From Euryarchaeota archaeon RBG_13_57_23 (GTDB taxonomy: Archaea; Thermoplasmatota; Thermoplasmata; UBA10834): 64,000 nt of DNA. Within the stretch, counting starts at the first letter, position 1. Every line of letters starts with the position of its first letter. The stretch covers positions 108,749-172,748 of the forward strand of contig MGVW01000035.1 in NCBI GenBank assembly GCA_001800675.1, read 5' to 3'. The notes beneath the pieces are model-generated. The model did not search any database. It saw only the letters and a list, made by a program, of their open reading frames with translations, and was not told the DNA's origin. This document shows, one piece after another, positions 51,964-60,135 of the stretch. Position numbers and translations under genes: made by a program.

Positions 51964-53013
51964 CTATGCCAGCAGGAGGTGCCTCACCGCAGGGCCGTAG
52001 TCAAAGGACCTCAGCTCGGTGCACCGATCGAGAGGGAACAGGGTGATCTCGGGCTTCTCGTCGAACGCCTTGACCTTGTGGTACCATGCGAGTACGCTCT
52101 CCAACTTCTCGGCGTACTCAGAGTATCTCGCCAATATGTAGTTCGCCGCGGCCTCGTCCGCCTTCGAAAGCGTCAAGAAGGAAAGGTCGAGACACTCCGC
52201 GGGCTGGGTCTTCAGCCTCTTCTCCCATGGTATCTCCATGTTGAACTTAGGATGCGCCACAGCGCCTATCTCGAACCCCCACTTGTAGAGCCTGGGAATG
52301 CAGACTGTGGTCAGCACGCCGTTCTCGGCGAGCTTGTTCCGAATCCTCGTGACCGCCTGCCTCGACAGACCGACTTTCGCAGATATCTCCCGGTCCGAGA
52401 ACCTCGGGTGTTCCACGAGCGCCACCAGCGTCATGCGCTCGGTCTCGCTGAGATTCGGGCTCTCGATCTCCGCGGACGTCGGCGGGACCGACTTCGGGGC
52501 CGGAACGTCCAGCTTGAAGTGATCATGCACGATGGAAGCGAAATTCGGAACTTGTGTGCACTTAGAGAGCGCATAAGGGAAGAACGCGCTAGTCATCTTC
52601 GCCTTTGAGGAGCGTCTTGAGCCCGTGAAGAACGAGTTGTGGCTCTGAGTGAATCCGTCGAACTCCGTCGCATTCTTCAGGGCCGTGTAGAGCACGACCG
52701 AAGTCCCCCCTATCATGCCGTGGTATATCTGGGGGCTCTTCGAGGCGAACTCGATGTAATGGTTGACCCTCGTGTCGGCCCTCTCGGACGGTTCGGTTGT
52801 TCCGATGTGAAAACCGAGAATTTCGCACCCGAGCTTGCTGAAGGCTGGCACATTCGCGTACGTGATTGCACCCGCGTCGAGGAGCCGCCTCCGGATAGAC
52901 GCTACAGTCCCCTTCTTCAGATTGAAGATGTCGGCGATCTCAGCGTCAGTCCTAGTCGCATTCTCGACGAGGCCGATAATCACCTGCATCTCGGATTCGA
53001 GGAACTTCCACAT
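51964..53013 (-). CDS. Tandem winged-helix (Lrp-like) transcriptional regulator
   Basis: 349 residues made of two related halves. Each begins with a helix-turn-helix (residues about 10-50: DAEIADIFNLKKGTVASIRRR; about 195-235: DREISAKVGLSRQAVTRIRNK) followed by an alpha/beta ligand-like domain. Internal duplication allows one chain to bind two half-sites. The second HTH is closest to AsnC/Lrp and MarR-type motifs. The start region overlaps no gene; a TATA-like ATTTTATTTG lies just upstream. Targets unknown. Confidence 0.8.
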   Translation of the reverse strand: MWKFLESEMQVIIGLVENATRTDAEIADIFNLKKGTVASIRRRLLDAGAITYANVPAFSKLGCEILGFHIGTTEPSERADTRVNHYIEFASKSPQIYHGMIGGTSVVLYTALKNATEFDGFTQSHNSFFTGSRRSSKAKMTSAFFPYALSKCTQVPNFASIVHDHFKLDVPAPKSVPPTSAEIESPNLSETERMTLVALVEHPRFSDREISAKVGLSRQAVTRIRNKLAENGVLTTVCIPRLYKWGFEIGAVAHPKFNMEIPWEKRLKTQPAECLDLSFLTLSKADEAAANYILARYSEYAEKLESVLAWYHKVKAFDEKPEITLFPLDRCTELRSFDYGPAVRHLLLA

Positions 53014-53149
53014 CGAGGGGTAATTTGGCGAAAATCAAATAAAATTATCCCTTACGCAATAATGCTTGTGAATCCGGCAATATGATAGCGTCATTCTATC
53101 GAGAATGCCAATCCCGACAAAAAGGGTTATTATCCGGCCAGGGAGTTAC

Positions 53150-53248
53150 GGGATGCCATTTTGGCAGACACGCTCTTTTGAAGGAAGAGGAGAGGTGTGA
53201 CCAAAGGGTGATGCCCAACTGCGGTGGAGTCCCCTCCACCCCTTTTTT
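53150..53248 (+). ncRNA. Candidate small RNA with a strong terminator
   Basis: Consecutive small hairpins: TGCCA-TTT-TGGCA (53154-53166), CTCTT/AAGAG (about 53171-53187), GGG-TGATG-CCC (about 53206-53216), then GGTGGAG-TCCC-CTCCACC (53223-53240) followed by CC and six T residues. A TATA-like GGTTATTATC near 53124-53133 could start it. No plus-strand gene ends here that would need this terminator, so an independent RNA is the simplest reading. Confidence 0.45.
53223..53248 (+). terminator. GC-rich hairpin with T-run
   Basis: GGTGGAG/CTCCACC stem with TCCC loop followed by CCTTTTTT. Intrinsic-type terminator of the candidate small RNA on the plus strand. Confidence 0.6.
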
Positions 53249-53318
53249 CTATTCCACGCTGAGCTCACCCTATAACATCGAACTAAACCGCACCAAAGAA
53301 CAAGCGTCATGACTAGGA

Positions 53319-53468
53319 CTAGGCCTTCTTCGTCTCGCGTGTTTTGATACGGAGGCCCTTGTAGCCGCACTTTCTGCACCGAGTCGCCCGGATAGCGTTC
53401 CGCGCGTTGCAGTTCATACAAATCTTCTTGACGAGATTCCTGGCCTCGGCCTCCGGAAACCTAGCCAT
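53319..53468 (-). CDS. rpl40e: Ribosomal protein L40e
   Basis: 49 residues. Reads MARFPEAEARNLVKKICMNC then NARNAIRATRCRKCGYKGL and a basic tail. The four cysteines (CMNC and CRKC) form the zinc finger of L40e, a small large-subunit ribosomal protein. The TATA box GTTATATATG (minus strand) is 37 bases upstream of the ATG. Too short for simple gene finders but unmistakable. Confidence 0.92.
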   Translation of the reverse strand: MARFPEAEARNLVKKICMNCNARNAIRATRCRKCGYKGLRIKTRETKKA

Positions 53469-53500
53469 GTATGGTCCTCTGGCGCCTCAAAGAGGCTTGC

Positions 53501-53510
53501 CATATATAAC
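53501..53510 (-). promoter_or_regulatory. TATA box of rpl40e
   Basis: GTTATATATG on the minus strand, in the 94-base gap after rfcS. Confidence 0.6.
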
Positions 53511-53562
53511 TGTTGTGCAACGGTACGTCGAACAATTATCAGCGACTTCAGCGAAGCTGGCA

Positions 53563-54522
53563 TCACTTGAGTTTCTTCCCTTCATGCGCGAAATGCGCCA
53601 GGAGCGCCTCGAGCTGGATGCGCTCGCTCGCACCTGAGACCATTCTGAACTCCACTTCACCCACGCGGTCCACGAGCCGCACCTTCGAGTCCTCTCCCAC
53701 GGGGAGGTCGAACACCGCCCTGTGGATGCCTGACACGATGTCCTCCCCTGAGAGGCCGTGACGAGCGATGAGATCGTCCAGCTTGGATCTGGCAGCGGTG
53801 AAGTTTCCGTTCAGTGCGGTTGTGAGAAGATCCTGTATTTCGGAGGGACGGATGTTATCAGTGGATTCGAACACAGTGTCCTGGTCCACCTTCCTGCCAA
53901 GCGAGGACGCCACCTGCATTATGTTCGTAGCCTTCCTGAGGTCACCGCCCGCGAGTTCGCATATTGCGTCGAAGCCTTCCTCGGTGACGTCGATGTGCTC
54001 TCCAGCTGCTATCCTCTTGAGGTATGACTTGACCTCCGGCTCTCCGAGCGGCCTGAACCTGAACACTGCACAACGCGATTGTATCGGCTCGATTATCTTC
54101 GATGAGTAGTTGCACGAGAGTATGAATCTGCATGTCTGGGTGTAGCGCTCCATGGTCCTTCTCAGGGCGGCCTGCGCATCAGAAGTCAACGAATCCGCCT
54201 CGTCGAGGAAGATGATCTTGAAATCCGAGACCCCAAACGAGGCGGCCCTAGCGAAGTCCTTGATCTTGCCCCGGACGATGTCAATCCCCCTCTCGTCGGA
54301 TGCGTTCAGCTCGATGAGGTTATCCCGCCACCCTTCGCCGTACAGTCCACGGGCGAGGGCTATCGCGCAGGTTGTCTTTCCCGATCCTGCGGGGCCTGCG
54401 AAAAGCATGTGGGGCATGCTCCTGGTTTTCGCATATGCAGAGAGGCGCTCCACTATGCTTCTCTGCCCAATCACGTCGGACAGTCGCCGCGGCCTGTATT
54501 TCTCGACCCAGACGTCCTGCAT
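53563..54522 (-). CDS. rfcS: Replication factor C small subunit
   Basis: 319 residues from ATG 54522 (MQDVWVEKYRPRRLSDVIGQ). Walker A FAGPAGSGKTTCAIALARG, Walker B IIFLDEADSLT, SRC motif (IQSRCAVFRF), and collar helices. Partner of RFC-L at 12836-14227 in loading PCNA. The 12 codons upstream of the chosen ATG are outside the usual RFC start. rpl40e lies downstream on the same strand with its own promoter. Confidence 0.95.
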   Translation of the reverse strand: MQDVWVEKYRPRRLSDVIGQRSIVERLSAYAKTRSMPHMLFAGPAGSGKTTCAIALARGLYGEGWRDNLIELNASDERGIDIVRGKIKDFARAASFGVSDFKIIFLDEADSLTSDAQAALRRTMERYTQTCRFILSCNYSSKIIEPIQSRCAVFRFRPLGEPEVKSYLKRIAAGEHIDVTEEGFDAICELAGGDLRKATNIMQVASSLGRKVDQDTVFESTDNIRPSEIQDLLTTALNGNFTAARSKLDDLIARHGLSGEDIVSGIHRAVFDLPVGEDSKVRLVDRVGEVEFRMVSGASERIQLEALLAHFAHEGKKLK

Positions 54523-54746
54523 GTGGCCCCTGATTTCTCGAATGCGATATCCATACAAATAGGTATCTAGGTGTAACCAATGCGCCCCGGTTCTCGGTCA
54601 TTCAGGGAAGGGGTCATGCCCGCCCGGAAAGACCATAAGGAGTGGAATACAATGCGATTCACGGAGGGAATAGGATCGTGCCGAGCATCGGCGTAATCTT
54701 CGCTCTGGCCTTACGAGCGCGAAAACAACTCCAAGGAGTTTGATCG

Positions 54747-55262
54747 GTGGTGAAATGCAAGAACTGCGGCTCGGAGAACCCCGACTACTCCGTCTATTGC
54801 GGAAGATGTGCGGCTGAGTTGAAAGGTGACCCTGCGGAGAGTGCGAAAGAGCATCGGCCTCAAGGGTCAGGATCTGTGACCAGCATAGAGAGCATATTGA
54901 GTCGCAATCTCCTCAGAATCGAAGAGAACTTGGCTAAGAAGCGTGGCGGAGCGCTGGGCAGACTCAAGAAGGCCCTCTCTCGTTCCAACTCCATTGTGTT
55001 CAGGAGCGAAAGAGAGACAGTGACGCTGAGCATCGACAAAGAAGGTCAAGTGAAAGTGATCAGAGGCCTTTCTACTGGTGCGGCCCTCGAACTCGAGGGG
55101 CGCCACGATTCCTTTCTGACTATGTTTCAAGACGAACGCAAAGTCCGCACCATTCCTAGCTCCATCAGCGTTCGTCTTGGCAAGAGGGAGCCGACCGATG
55201 AGTTGTCGCAACGCATCATCAGGGAAATCGTCGAGGAAATGCTCTACAGACTATTCCAGTGA
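54747..55262 (+). CDS. Zinc-ribbon protein with unknown C-terminal domain
   Basis: 171 residues. N-terminal zinc ribbon CKNCGSENPDYSVYCGRC (4-21), then a disordered linker and an alpha/beta domain (about 75-170) without recognised family; it ends in an amphipathic helix (RIIREIVEEMLYRLF). Start is one of two consecutive GTG codons. It may be a small DNA- or protein-binding factor; nothing in the neighbours narrows it down. Confidence 0.6.
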   Translation: MVKCKNCGSENPDYSVYCGRCAAELKGDPAESAKEHRPQGSGSVTSIESILSRNLLRIEENLAKKRGGALGRLKKALSRSNSIVFRSERETVTLSIDKEGQVKVIRGLSTGAALELEGRHDSFLTMFQDERKVRTIPSSISVRLGKREPTDELSQRIIREIVEEMLYRLFQ

Positions 55263-55476
55263 CAGAGTTCTTGAATGATCATGACCACGGCGAAGGAAGA
55301 GCACCAAGCGACTTCGCCTGTGCTTCTCGTCCTTCCAAGGTGAGCCTTGTCTCGGGTCGCAAACTAGTCGTCACGACTCGTCCGCTCCAACAGTCGCTCG
55401 CACAACACCAGTATGTCTTTGTTGAAGAGCGGTTCTCGGTAAACCAATAAATATCCCATCCCGGCATCATCCGCTC
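55263..55476. other. Spacer with an imperfect hairpin and the promoter of the ttuA-like gene
   Basis: GGCGAAG (55289-55295) pairs with CTTCGCC (55312-55318), just after the zinc-ribbon gene; it could end that transcript. A TATA-like AATAAATATC at about 55446-55455 lies 26 bases before the next GTG start. Confidence 0.4.
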
Positions 55477-56391
55477 GTGACCAGCTGCGACAAGTGCAGG
55501 GGCAGGGCCATAGTGCACATCAGGTACAGCGGGGCGCACCTCTGCAAATCCCACTTCTGTGACTTCGTCGAGAAGCGCGTCCGGCATGAGCTGAGGAAGC
55601 AGATCGAGCTGAAGGGCGGGGAGAGGATCGCTATCGCGGTCTCTGGTGGGAAGGACAGCACCGTCGCGCAGCATCTGGTCCACAAGATACTTGGGCCGAG
55701 GAAGAGCATGGGCCTCTGCGCCATCACTGTTGATGAAGGGATTTCTGGCTACAGAGAGTCGAGCATTCCCGTTGTCGCACGCAACAGCAGGAGACTTGGT
55801 ATGGACCACATAGTCGTCTCGTTCGCCGAACTGCATGGAATTACAATGGACGAGATCGCGGGGGCCGAGCGCGGCCTCGCCACGTGCAGCTTCTGCGGTG
55901 TGTTGAGGAGAGGAGCAATGAATCGAGCTGCACGGGAATGGAAGGCCACCCATCTAGCGACTGGACTGAACCTCGACGACACATGCCAATCCATTCTGAT
56001 GAGCTTCGCGAGAGGAGAAGTAGAGCGCCTGGCGAGGCTCGGGCCTCACCGGAAGGTGCAGAAGGGACTCGTTCCTCGAATACAACCGCTGAGATTGATC
56101 CCCGAATCCGAGACAGCTCTGTACGCAATCGCCAACGAACTGGAGTACCATGACCTCGAGTGCCCTTATGCGCCCGAGGCTCTCAGGAACCAGTACAGGA
56201 CCGTGATAGCGCAGCTGGAGGACAAATCCCCTGGTACCAGACACTCCATTCTGAAGAGCTACGACGCACTGCTCCCCGCGCTCGAGAAGACTTTTGCCCC
56301 ATCGCGGCTTCGAGTGTGCACGTGCGGGGAACCGAGCACGTCTGACAAGTGCAAGGCTTGCGAACTCGTCGAGAATCTCAAGCGCAAGTGA
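55477..56391 (+). CDS. TtuA/Ncs6-family tRNA 2-thiolation protein
   Basis: 304 residues. N-terminal zinc site (CDKC...CKSHFC), PP-loop ATPase motif SGGKDS (56-61), central Cys motif TCSFCGVLRR and the paired Cys in LNLDDTCQSIL, plus a C-terminal zinc region (CTCGEPSTSDKCKAC). These proteins activate a tRNA uridine and insert sulfur (2-thiouridine at U54 or U34), using an Fe-S cluster held by the central cysteines. The sulfur donor could be the MoaD-like protein at 23942-24151. GTG start, leaderless by TATA spacing. Confidence 0.9.
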   Translation: MTSCDKCRGRAIVHIRYSGAHLCKSHFCDFVEKRVRHELRKQIELKGGERIAIAVSGGKDSTVAQHLVHKILGPRKSMGLCAITVDEGISGYRESSIPVVARNSRRLGMDHIVVSFAELHGITMDEIAGAERGLATCSFCGVLRRGAMNRAAREWKATHLATGLNLDDTCQSILMSFARGEVERLARLGPHRKVQKGLVPRIQPLRLIPESETALYAIANELEYHDLECPYAPEALRNQYRTVIAQLEDKSPGTRHSILKSYDALLPALEKTFAPSRLRVCTCGEPSTSDKCKACELVENLKRK

Positions 56392-56392
56392 C

Positions 56393-57124
56393 TCAACGAT
56401 ATGTCCCGTGCTCGAACCACGCTCCGCAGCTCTTGCAGACCGTCTCCTTCTGCGCCGCCTTCGCGCCGCAGACGGGACATGTCTTGATTGCAAGCGTCCT
56501 CTCATGATGATGAGACTGCTTGTCAGCGTGTTCTTCGGGAGCGTAGCCGATCGAATCGTCCGCCGTGACCTGGAAGGCCACCTTGGACATCCTCGAGAGC
56601 GATGGCCCCGAGGCCTTCTGCTTCGCAACCAGCTTCTTTCGCGCGGCCTCCTGCTCCCGCGCAGCTCTCACCTCGGCCTTCTGCTGTCGTTCCTTCTCCT
56701 CGAGGTAGGACTTGTGTGTCGAGTACGTGGACACCACGAGGAGCCCTTTCAACGAGATGCCAAACAGCATGATCAGGACTATCTTGCTCATGTCGAAGCG
56801 CACAAAGTACGGTCCGTATTCGAAGGTGGCCACACCTCCGCCGAGAATCACGAACAACCAGAGGCAGATGAAGGCCAGAGCGGACAGGCCGAACAGCATC
56901 CGCTTGAATGTCCCTGGCTTGTTCGCGGTCTCCAGTGTGCTCGCAGCGGTTATCATGCCACCGAAGAAGAGAATGTACTGCACTATGTTGGGCATGAAAG
57001 CGGTGGACAGGTCAGGATAGTTCGTGTTGATCAGGTCGACGAGTACGATGGGAACGACGATGAATCTGATCGTCTCAGTGAATGCCGTCCAGACGGAATC
57101 CGACAGCCTGCTGCGCGTCCTCAC
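56393..57124 (-). CDS. Membrane protein with C-terminal zinc ribbon
   Basis: 243 residues. Four membrane spans in the first 130 residues (e.g. FIVVPIVLVDLI, IVQYILFFGGMITAA, MLFGLSALAFICLWLFVIL, IVLIMLFGISLKGLLVV), a charged coiled-coil (EEKERQQKAEVRAAREQEAARK, split as 145-160 and onward) and a zinc ribbon CPVCGAKAAQKETVCKSC near the end. GTG start overlaps the stop of the upstream gene (GTGA). No family name. Confidence 0.7.
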   Translation of the reverse strand: MRTRSRLSDSVWTAFTETIRFIVVPIVLVDLINTNYPDLSTAFMPNIVQYILFFGGMITAASTLETANKPGTFKRMLFGLSALAFICLWLFVILGGGVATFEYGPYFVRFDMSKIVLIMLFGISLKGLLVVSTYSTHKSYLEEKERQQKAEVRAAREQEAARKKLVAKQKASGPSLSRMSKVAFQVTADDSIGYAPEEHADKQSHHHERTLAIKTCPVCGAKAAQKETVCKSCGAWFEHGTYR

Positions 57125-57939
57125 GGGATCACCCCAGACAGGGAAGGCGCAACAAAGGTCCTGGTGAAAGTGAAGCCGGCCACAGTCAGCTCGAGCACGA
57201 CATGGTATTCGCTGTGTATCTCAGGGAGAACGTCTAACTGGACCGTGTCCGAGTAGTTGCTGCCGAGTTGGATTGCCGTCGTAGTCTCCCCGAGCAATGC
57301 CCCGTCTCCATAGTACGAAATCGTCACGGCCGCGTTAGGCAACCCTGCCAGCTTGCTGGAAGTGTGGAGCCAATAGTCAATCGTGACCTCTATGGGGTCG
57401 CCCAGAGGAGGAGGCGTCGATGGGTAGGAGATATCGGAGATCCCGTAGTCCCTGATCAGCGCGAGCCATGGGACCTGGACCTCGTAGCTCGCCTCGAAGA
57501 CTACTAGCTCCATCGTGTATAGGCACGAGACCTCCACGTGGAATCGAAGCAGGTCGTCGTGGAACACCATCCACTGAATCCCCTGGTTGAACAGAGTCAT
57601 CAGGTCGAACTGGAAATCGATCATAGAGGGCGTGACCTGTCCGGCAGGGATATCTCCTATCGAGATATCGTCCTCAGCCAAGGAGTACAGAGAATCGTTC
57701 GTGACGGAGTATGAGACCGTCAAGTCCTTGACGTCGTAGAAACCGTGGTTGTCGATGGAGAAAGGAGCGGTCACGTGAACCACTCCGTTTACTACCTCCC
57801 AGTCCACCTCATCCGTCGACGGCAGATCCACCTTGAACTGACCGCTCGGGAACGGCCAGACGCTCGTGAATGCCAGTGCGACAATTGCCAGATTGACAAC
57901 ACCAATGGCCAGCTGAAGGAATCTCGTGCGGGCAACCAT
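57121..57939 (-). CDS. Exported protein with N-terminal membrane anchor, unknown function
   Basis: 272 residues. One N-terminal hydrophobic helix (LQLAIGVVNLAIVALAFTSV) acts as signal or anchor; the rest is beta-strand-rich and external, with two Ig-like/LEA-type segments (VHVTAPFSIDNHGFYDVKDL and IEVTIDYWLHTSSKLAG). Its stop overlaps the membrane/zinc-ribbon gene, so the two probably act together at the cell surface. Confidence 0.65.
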   Translation of the reverse strand: MVARTRFLQLAIGVVNLAIVALAFTSVWPFPSGQFKVDLPSTDEVDWEVVNGVVHVTAPFSIDNHGFYDVKDLTVSYSVTNDSLYSLAEDDISIGDIPAGQVTPSMIDFQFDLMTLFNQGIQWMVFHDDLLRFHVEVSCLYTMELVVFEASYEVQVPWLALIRDYGISDISYPSTPPPLGDPIEVTIDYWLHTSSKLAGLPNAAVTISYYGDGALLGETTTAIQLGSNYSDTVQLDVLPEIHSEYHVVLELTVAGFTFTRTFVAPSLSGVIP

Positions 57940-57998
57940 TCGGGTCTACAGATAGCTAATCAGGCTGTGCCATAATAAACCTAGAGCTGAGACTATCA

Positions 57999-59294
57999 TC
58001 AAAGACTGCCGTCGTAAGTTGGGTAATCGTAAGCTTCCTCTCCTTCGAAGAAGCAATAATGGACCTTCGTGAAGTCGCGCTTCAGTTTGACGACGTCTGG
58101 CAAGACGTGCTCCGCAGGCTCCCCCTTGACTGCGACGCGCGCGATCAGTTCCGCCACCTCGGTCATGTGATTCTCTTTCATGCCCAGTCTCGTGAGTTCC
58201 TGGGAACCGATCCTTATCCCGGAAGGCTTCACGGGGTCCGAGTCCCAAGGAAGGAGGTTCTTGTTGAGTATGATGTTCGCAGCTTCGAGGGATTTCGCGA
58301 CCTTCGCGCCCCCGTGGTACCTCTCGACGTCTACAACGATAGTGTGGGATTCTGTGAAGCCCAGGTGCTCGCAGAGGACATCCATCCCGCGCTCGAACAG
58401 ACTCTGGCCAAGTGCCTTCGCGTTGCGAACGGTCTGGTCCGCGTACGCCGCACCGTATTCCTTGGTCTCTGCAAGCGTGACCGCGAGCGCCGCGACGGAA
58501 TGGAGATGGTGGTTGCTCGTGACGCCCGGGAATACCCCTCGCCTGAGAGCGGTCTCGAGTCCCTCCCTCGGGAGGTCGGATATGATCATCCCGTGCTGTG
58601 GCCCTGGCAGGGTCTTGTGCGTACTGCCCGAGACGACGTCGATCCCCTGGCGCAACGGATCCTGGAACCTCTTGCCTGCGATCAATCCAAGAACATGAGC
58701 GCCGTCGTACCATGTCGCGCATCCAACCTCCGAGAACACCTCCCGGAGCTCGTCTAGCGGGGTGGGGAAGAGATACACCGATTGGCCGAACAGAGCGACC
58801 TTGGGCTTAACCTCCCTTAGGAGCCTCTTTGCTCCCTCTACGTCGATGTTCATGTTCTTCTCGTCAAACGGGTAGTTGTAGGTCTTGATCCCGCGAAGGC
58901 CAGCTGCCCCTATCTTCGCGTGGGAGATGTGACCGCCATCGGAGGTTGCGACCGTCGTCATCTTGTCCCTGGTCTTCGTCAAGGCGGACAGAACGGCGAG
59001 GTTGCACACAGTGCCCGAGGTTGAACGCACATCCGCGAACTTGCATGAGAACACATCGCGCGCCAGCTCCTCGCAGAGCGTCTCGATCTGGTCCACGAAA
59101 ATGTTGCCCTGGTAGTATCGCTTGAACGGCAGACCCTCGGCGTACCGGTTGTGGAGGTCTGAGTTCATTACTTCCCTGGCCGCTGGGCTCATCACGTTCT
59201 CAGAAGCAATCAGAGGGATCGAGTCCTTGAACCACGCATTGTGCTTGCGCGTTAGATCCCTCACTGACTGCGCGGATTCTTTCGGCGAAGGCAC
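57999..59294 (-). CDS. glyA: Serine hydroxymethyltransferase
   Basis: 431 residues from GTG 59294. PLP enzyme that interconverts serine and glycine with a pterin C1 carrier. SIPLIASENVMSPAAREV, RYAEGLPFKRYYQGN, TSSGTVCN-type region (RSTSGTVCNLAV), YDGAHVLGLIAGKRF and PLP Lys in GSTHKTLPGPQHGMI. A TATA box (TTTTTAATC, minus strand, 59315-59325) places transcription start at that GTG, so the longer frame to 59414 is rejected. MptD at 45.5 kb may supply the pterin. Confidence 0.94.
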   Translation of the reverse strand: MPSPKESAQSVRDLTRKHNAWFKDSIPLIASENVMSPAAREVMNSDLHNRYAEGLPFKRYYQGNIFVDQIETLCEELARDVFSCKFADVRSTSGTVCNLAVLSALTKTRDKMTTVATSDGGHISHAKIGAAGLRGIKTYNYPFDEKNMNIDVEGAKRLLREVKPKVALFGQSVYLFPTPLDELREVFSEVGCATWYDGAHVLGLIAGKRFQDPLRQGIDVVSGSTHKTLPGPQHGMIISDLPREGLETALRRGVFPGVTSNHHLHSVAALAVTLAETKEYGAAYADQTVRNAKALGQSLFERGMDVLCEHLGFTESHTIVVDVERYHGGAKVAKSLEAANIILNKNLLPWDSDPVKPSGIRIGSQELTRLGMKENHMTEVAELIARVAVKGEPAEHVLPDVVKLKRDFTKVHYCFFEGEEAYDYPTYDGSL

Positions 59295-59314
59295 GACTCT
59301 GGGGAAAGAATCGG

Positions 59315-59325
59315 AGATTAAAAAC
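59315..59325 (-). promoter_or_regulatory. TATA box of glyA
   Basis: GTTTTTAATCT region on the minus strand, about 26 bases before GTG 59294. Confidence 0.5.
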
Positions 59326-59480
59326 ATATGCACAAAAGACCGCGGGATGTTGCAGAACGTCCGCGACAGAACCTGAGCACAGAGCTCTCTCTCGCAGTCC
59401 GAGACGACTCGCATCTGCTTCGATCAAGACATAGTTCCACAGGTTGCAGTGGAAACGCAGGTCGATAGCCTGCGGCATAG

Positions 59481-59490
59481 CTATTTATAG
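59481..59490 (+). promoter_or_regulatory. TATA box of the RHH regulator
   Basis: CTATTTATAG, immediately followed by the palindromic operator. Confidence 0.6.
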
Positions 59491-59492
59491 AA

Positions 59493-59513
59493 TGTATGAC
59501 ATTTTGTCATACA
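59493..59513. promoter_or_regulatory. Operator palindrome of the RHH regulator
   Basis: TGTATGACA-TTT-TGTCATACA, perfect 9-base arms. It lies between the TATA box and the predicted start, so bound protein would block RNA polymerase. Likely site of the RHH protein encoded 17 bases downstream. Confidence 0.7.
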
Positions 59514-59529
59514 AGGCACCGCGATCACA

Positions 59530-59931
59530 ATGACCTACAAGAGCGCAAGGCTGAACATCAGATTGCCCGAAGAGGACCTTCAGGAACTAGAAGGGATTCG
59601 CGAGCGCACAGGCCTCCAAACTGTCTCCGATGTTGTCAGGCAGGCCATAGAGTCATTCCTGCATGACGAGGTCGCTACCTGGAATGCCGAGAAGATCAGC
59701 GCCATCGTACCCGCTGCTCTGATGGAAGATGTTGAGATGTTCGTCGGGAGCGGCGACGCTGCAGATGTATCCCAGGCCGTGACGCTTGCGCTGACGGGAT
59801 GGGTCGAGGACAGGAAGCGCTACTACATGGAAGGCAGAGAGGCGCTTCGCCAGAAGGTATCACAGGCGATCGACGAGCGCGATGCGAGAAAAGGGATGGC
59901 TCGGACCGCGTCTCGAATGAGAGTCCAGTAG
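59530..59931 (+). CDS. Ribbon-helix-helix (CopG-like) transcriptional regulator
   Basis: 133 residues. N-terminal RHH domain: strand SARLNIRLPEEDLQELE followed by helices VSDVVRQAIESFL (1-47). A second, RHH-like or helical region (about 60-110) contains ISAIVPAALMEDVEMFV and might be a dimerisation or effector domain. A 9-base-arm palindrome at its promoter strongly suggests autorepression. It is a single-gene unit ending in a hairpin terminator. No toxin gene is adjacent, so antitoxin function is unlikely. Confidence 0.85.
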   Translation: MTYKSARLNIRLPEEDLQELEGIRERTGLQTVSDVVRQAIESFLHDEVATWNAEKISAIVPAALMEDVEMFVGSGDAADVSQAVTLALTGWVEDRKRYYMEGREALRQKVSQAIDERDARKGMARTASRMRVQ

Positions 59932-60056
59932 ATTCACATCAATGCGGGGACGGATGCCTTAGCAACGACGCAGCCGCGGACGCTCTCGCGCCCGCAACAT
60001 TACGAACGAAGGGAAGGAAGGGCTATCACGCAGCCCAGATGGGATGGGAAACCTCA

Positions 60057-60089
60057 GAGAGGGCATAGGCCCTCTCAATGCACTTTTTT
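60057..60089 (+). terminator. Intrinsic-type terminator after the RHH gene
   Basis: GAGAGGGC-ATAG-GCCCTCTC perfect 8-base stem (60057-60076), then AATGCAC and six T residues. Confidence 0.7.
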
Positions 60090-60135
60090 CAAAGAACCGT
60101 ATATGCTCTTGCACGTGCTGACTTCGAAGCACACG

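Larger units (their letters stand above)
53014..53318. other. Intergenic region between the tandem-HTH regulator and rpl40e
   Basis: 305 bases without a credible protein gene. It holds the minus-strand promoter of the regulator and, on the plus strand, a series of hairpins ending in a terminator-like structure (see the ncRNA entry). A 76-codon frame at 53082-53312 has no recognisable domain. Confidence 0.5.

Noticed and set aside
59530..59931. Antitoxin of a toxin-antitoxin pair
   Set aside because: The RHH gene ends in its own terminator and no small toxin-like gene follows or precedes it.
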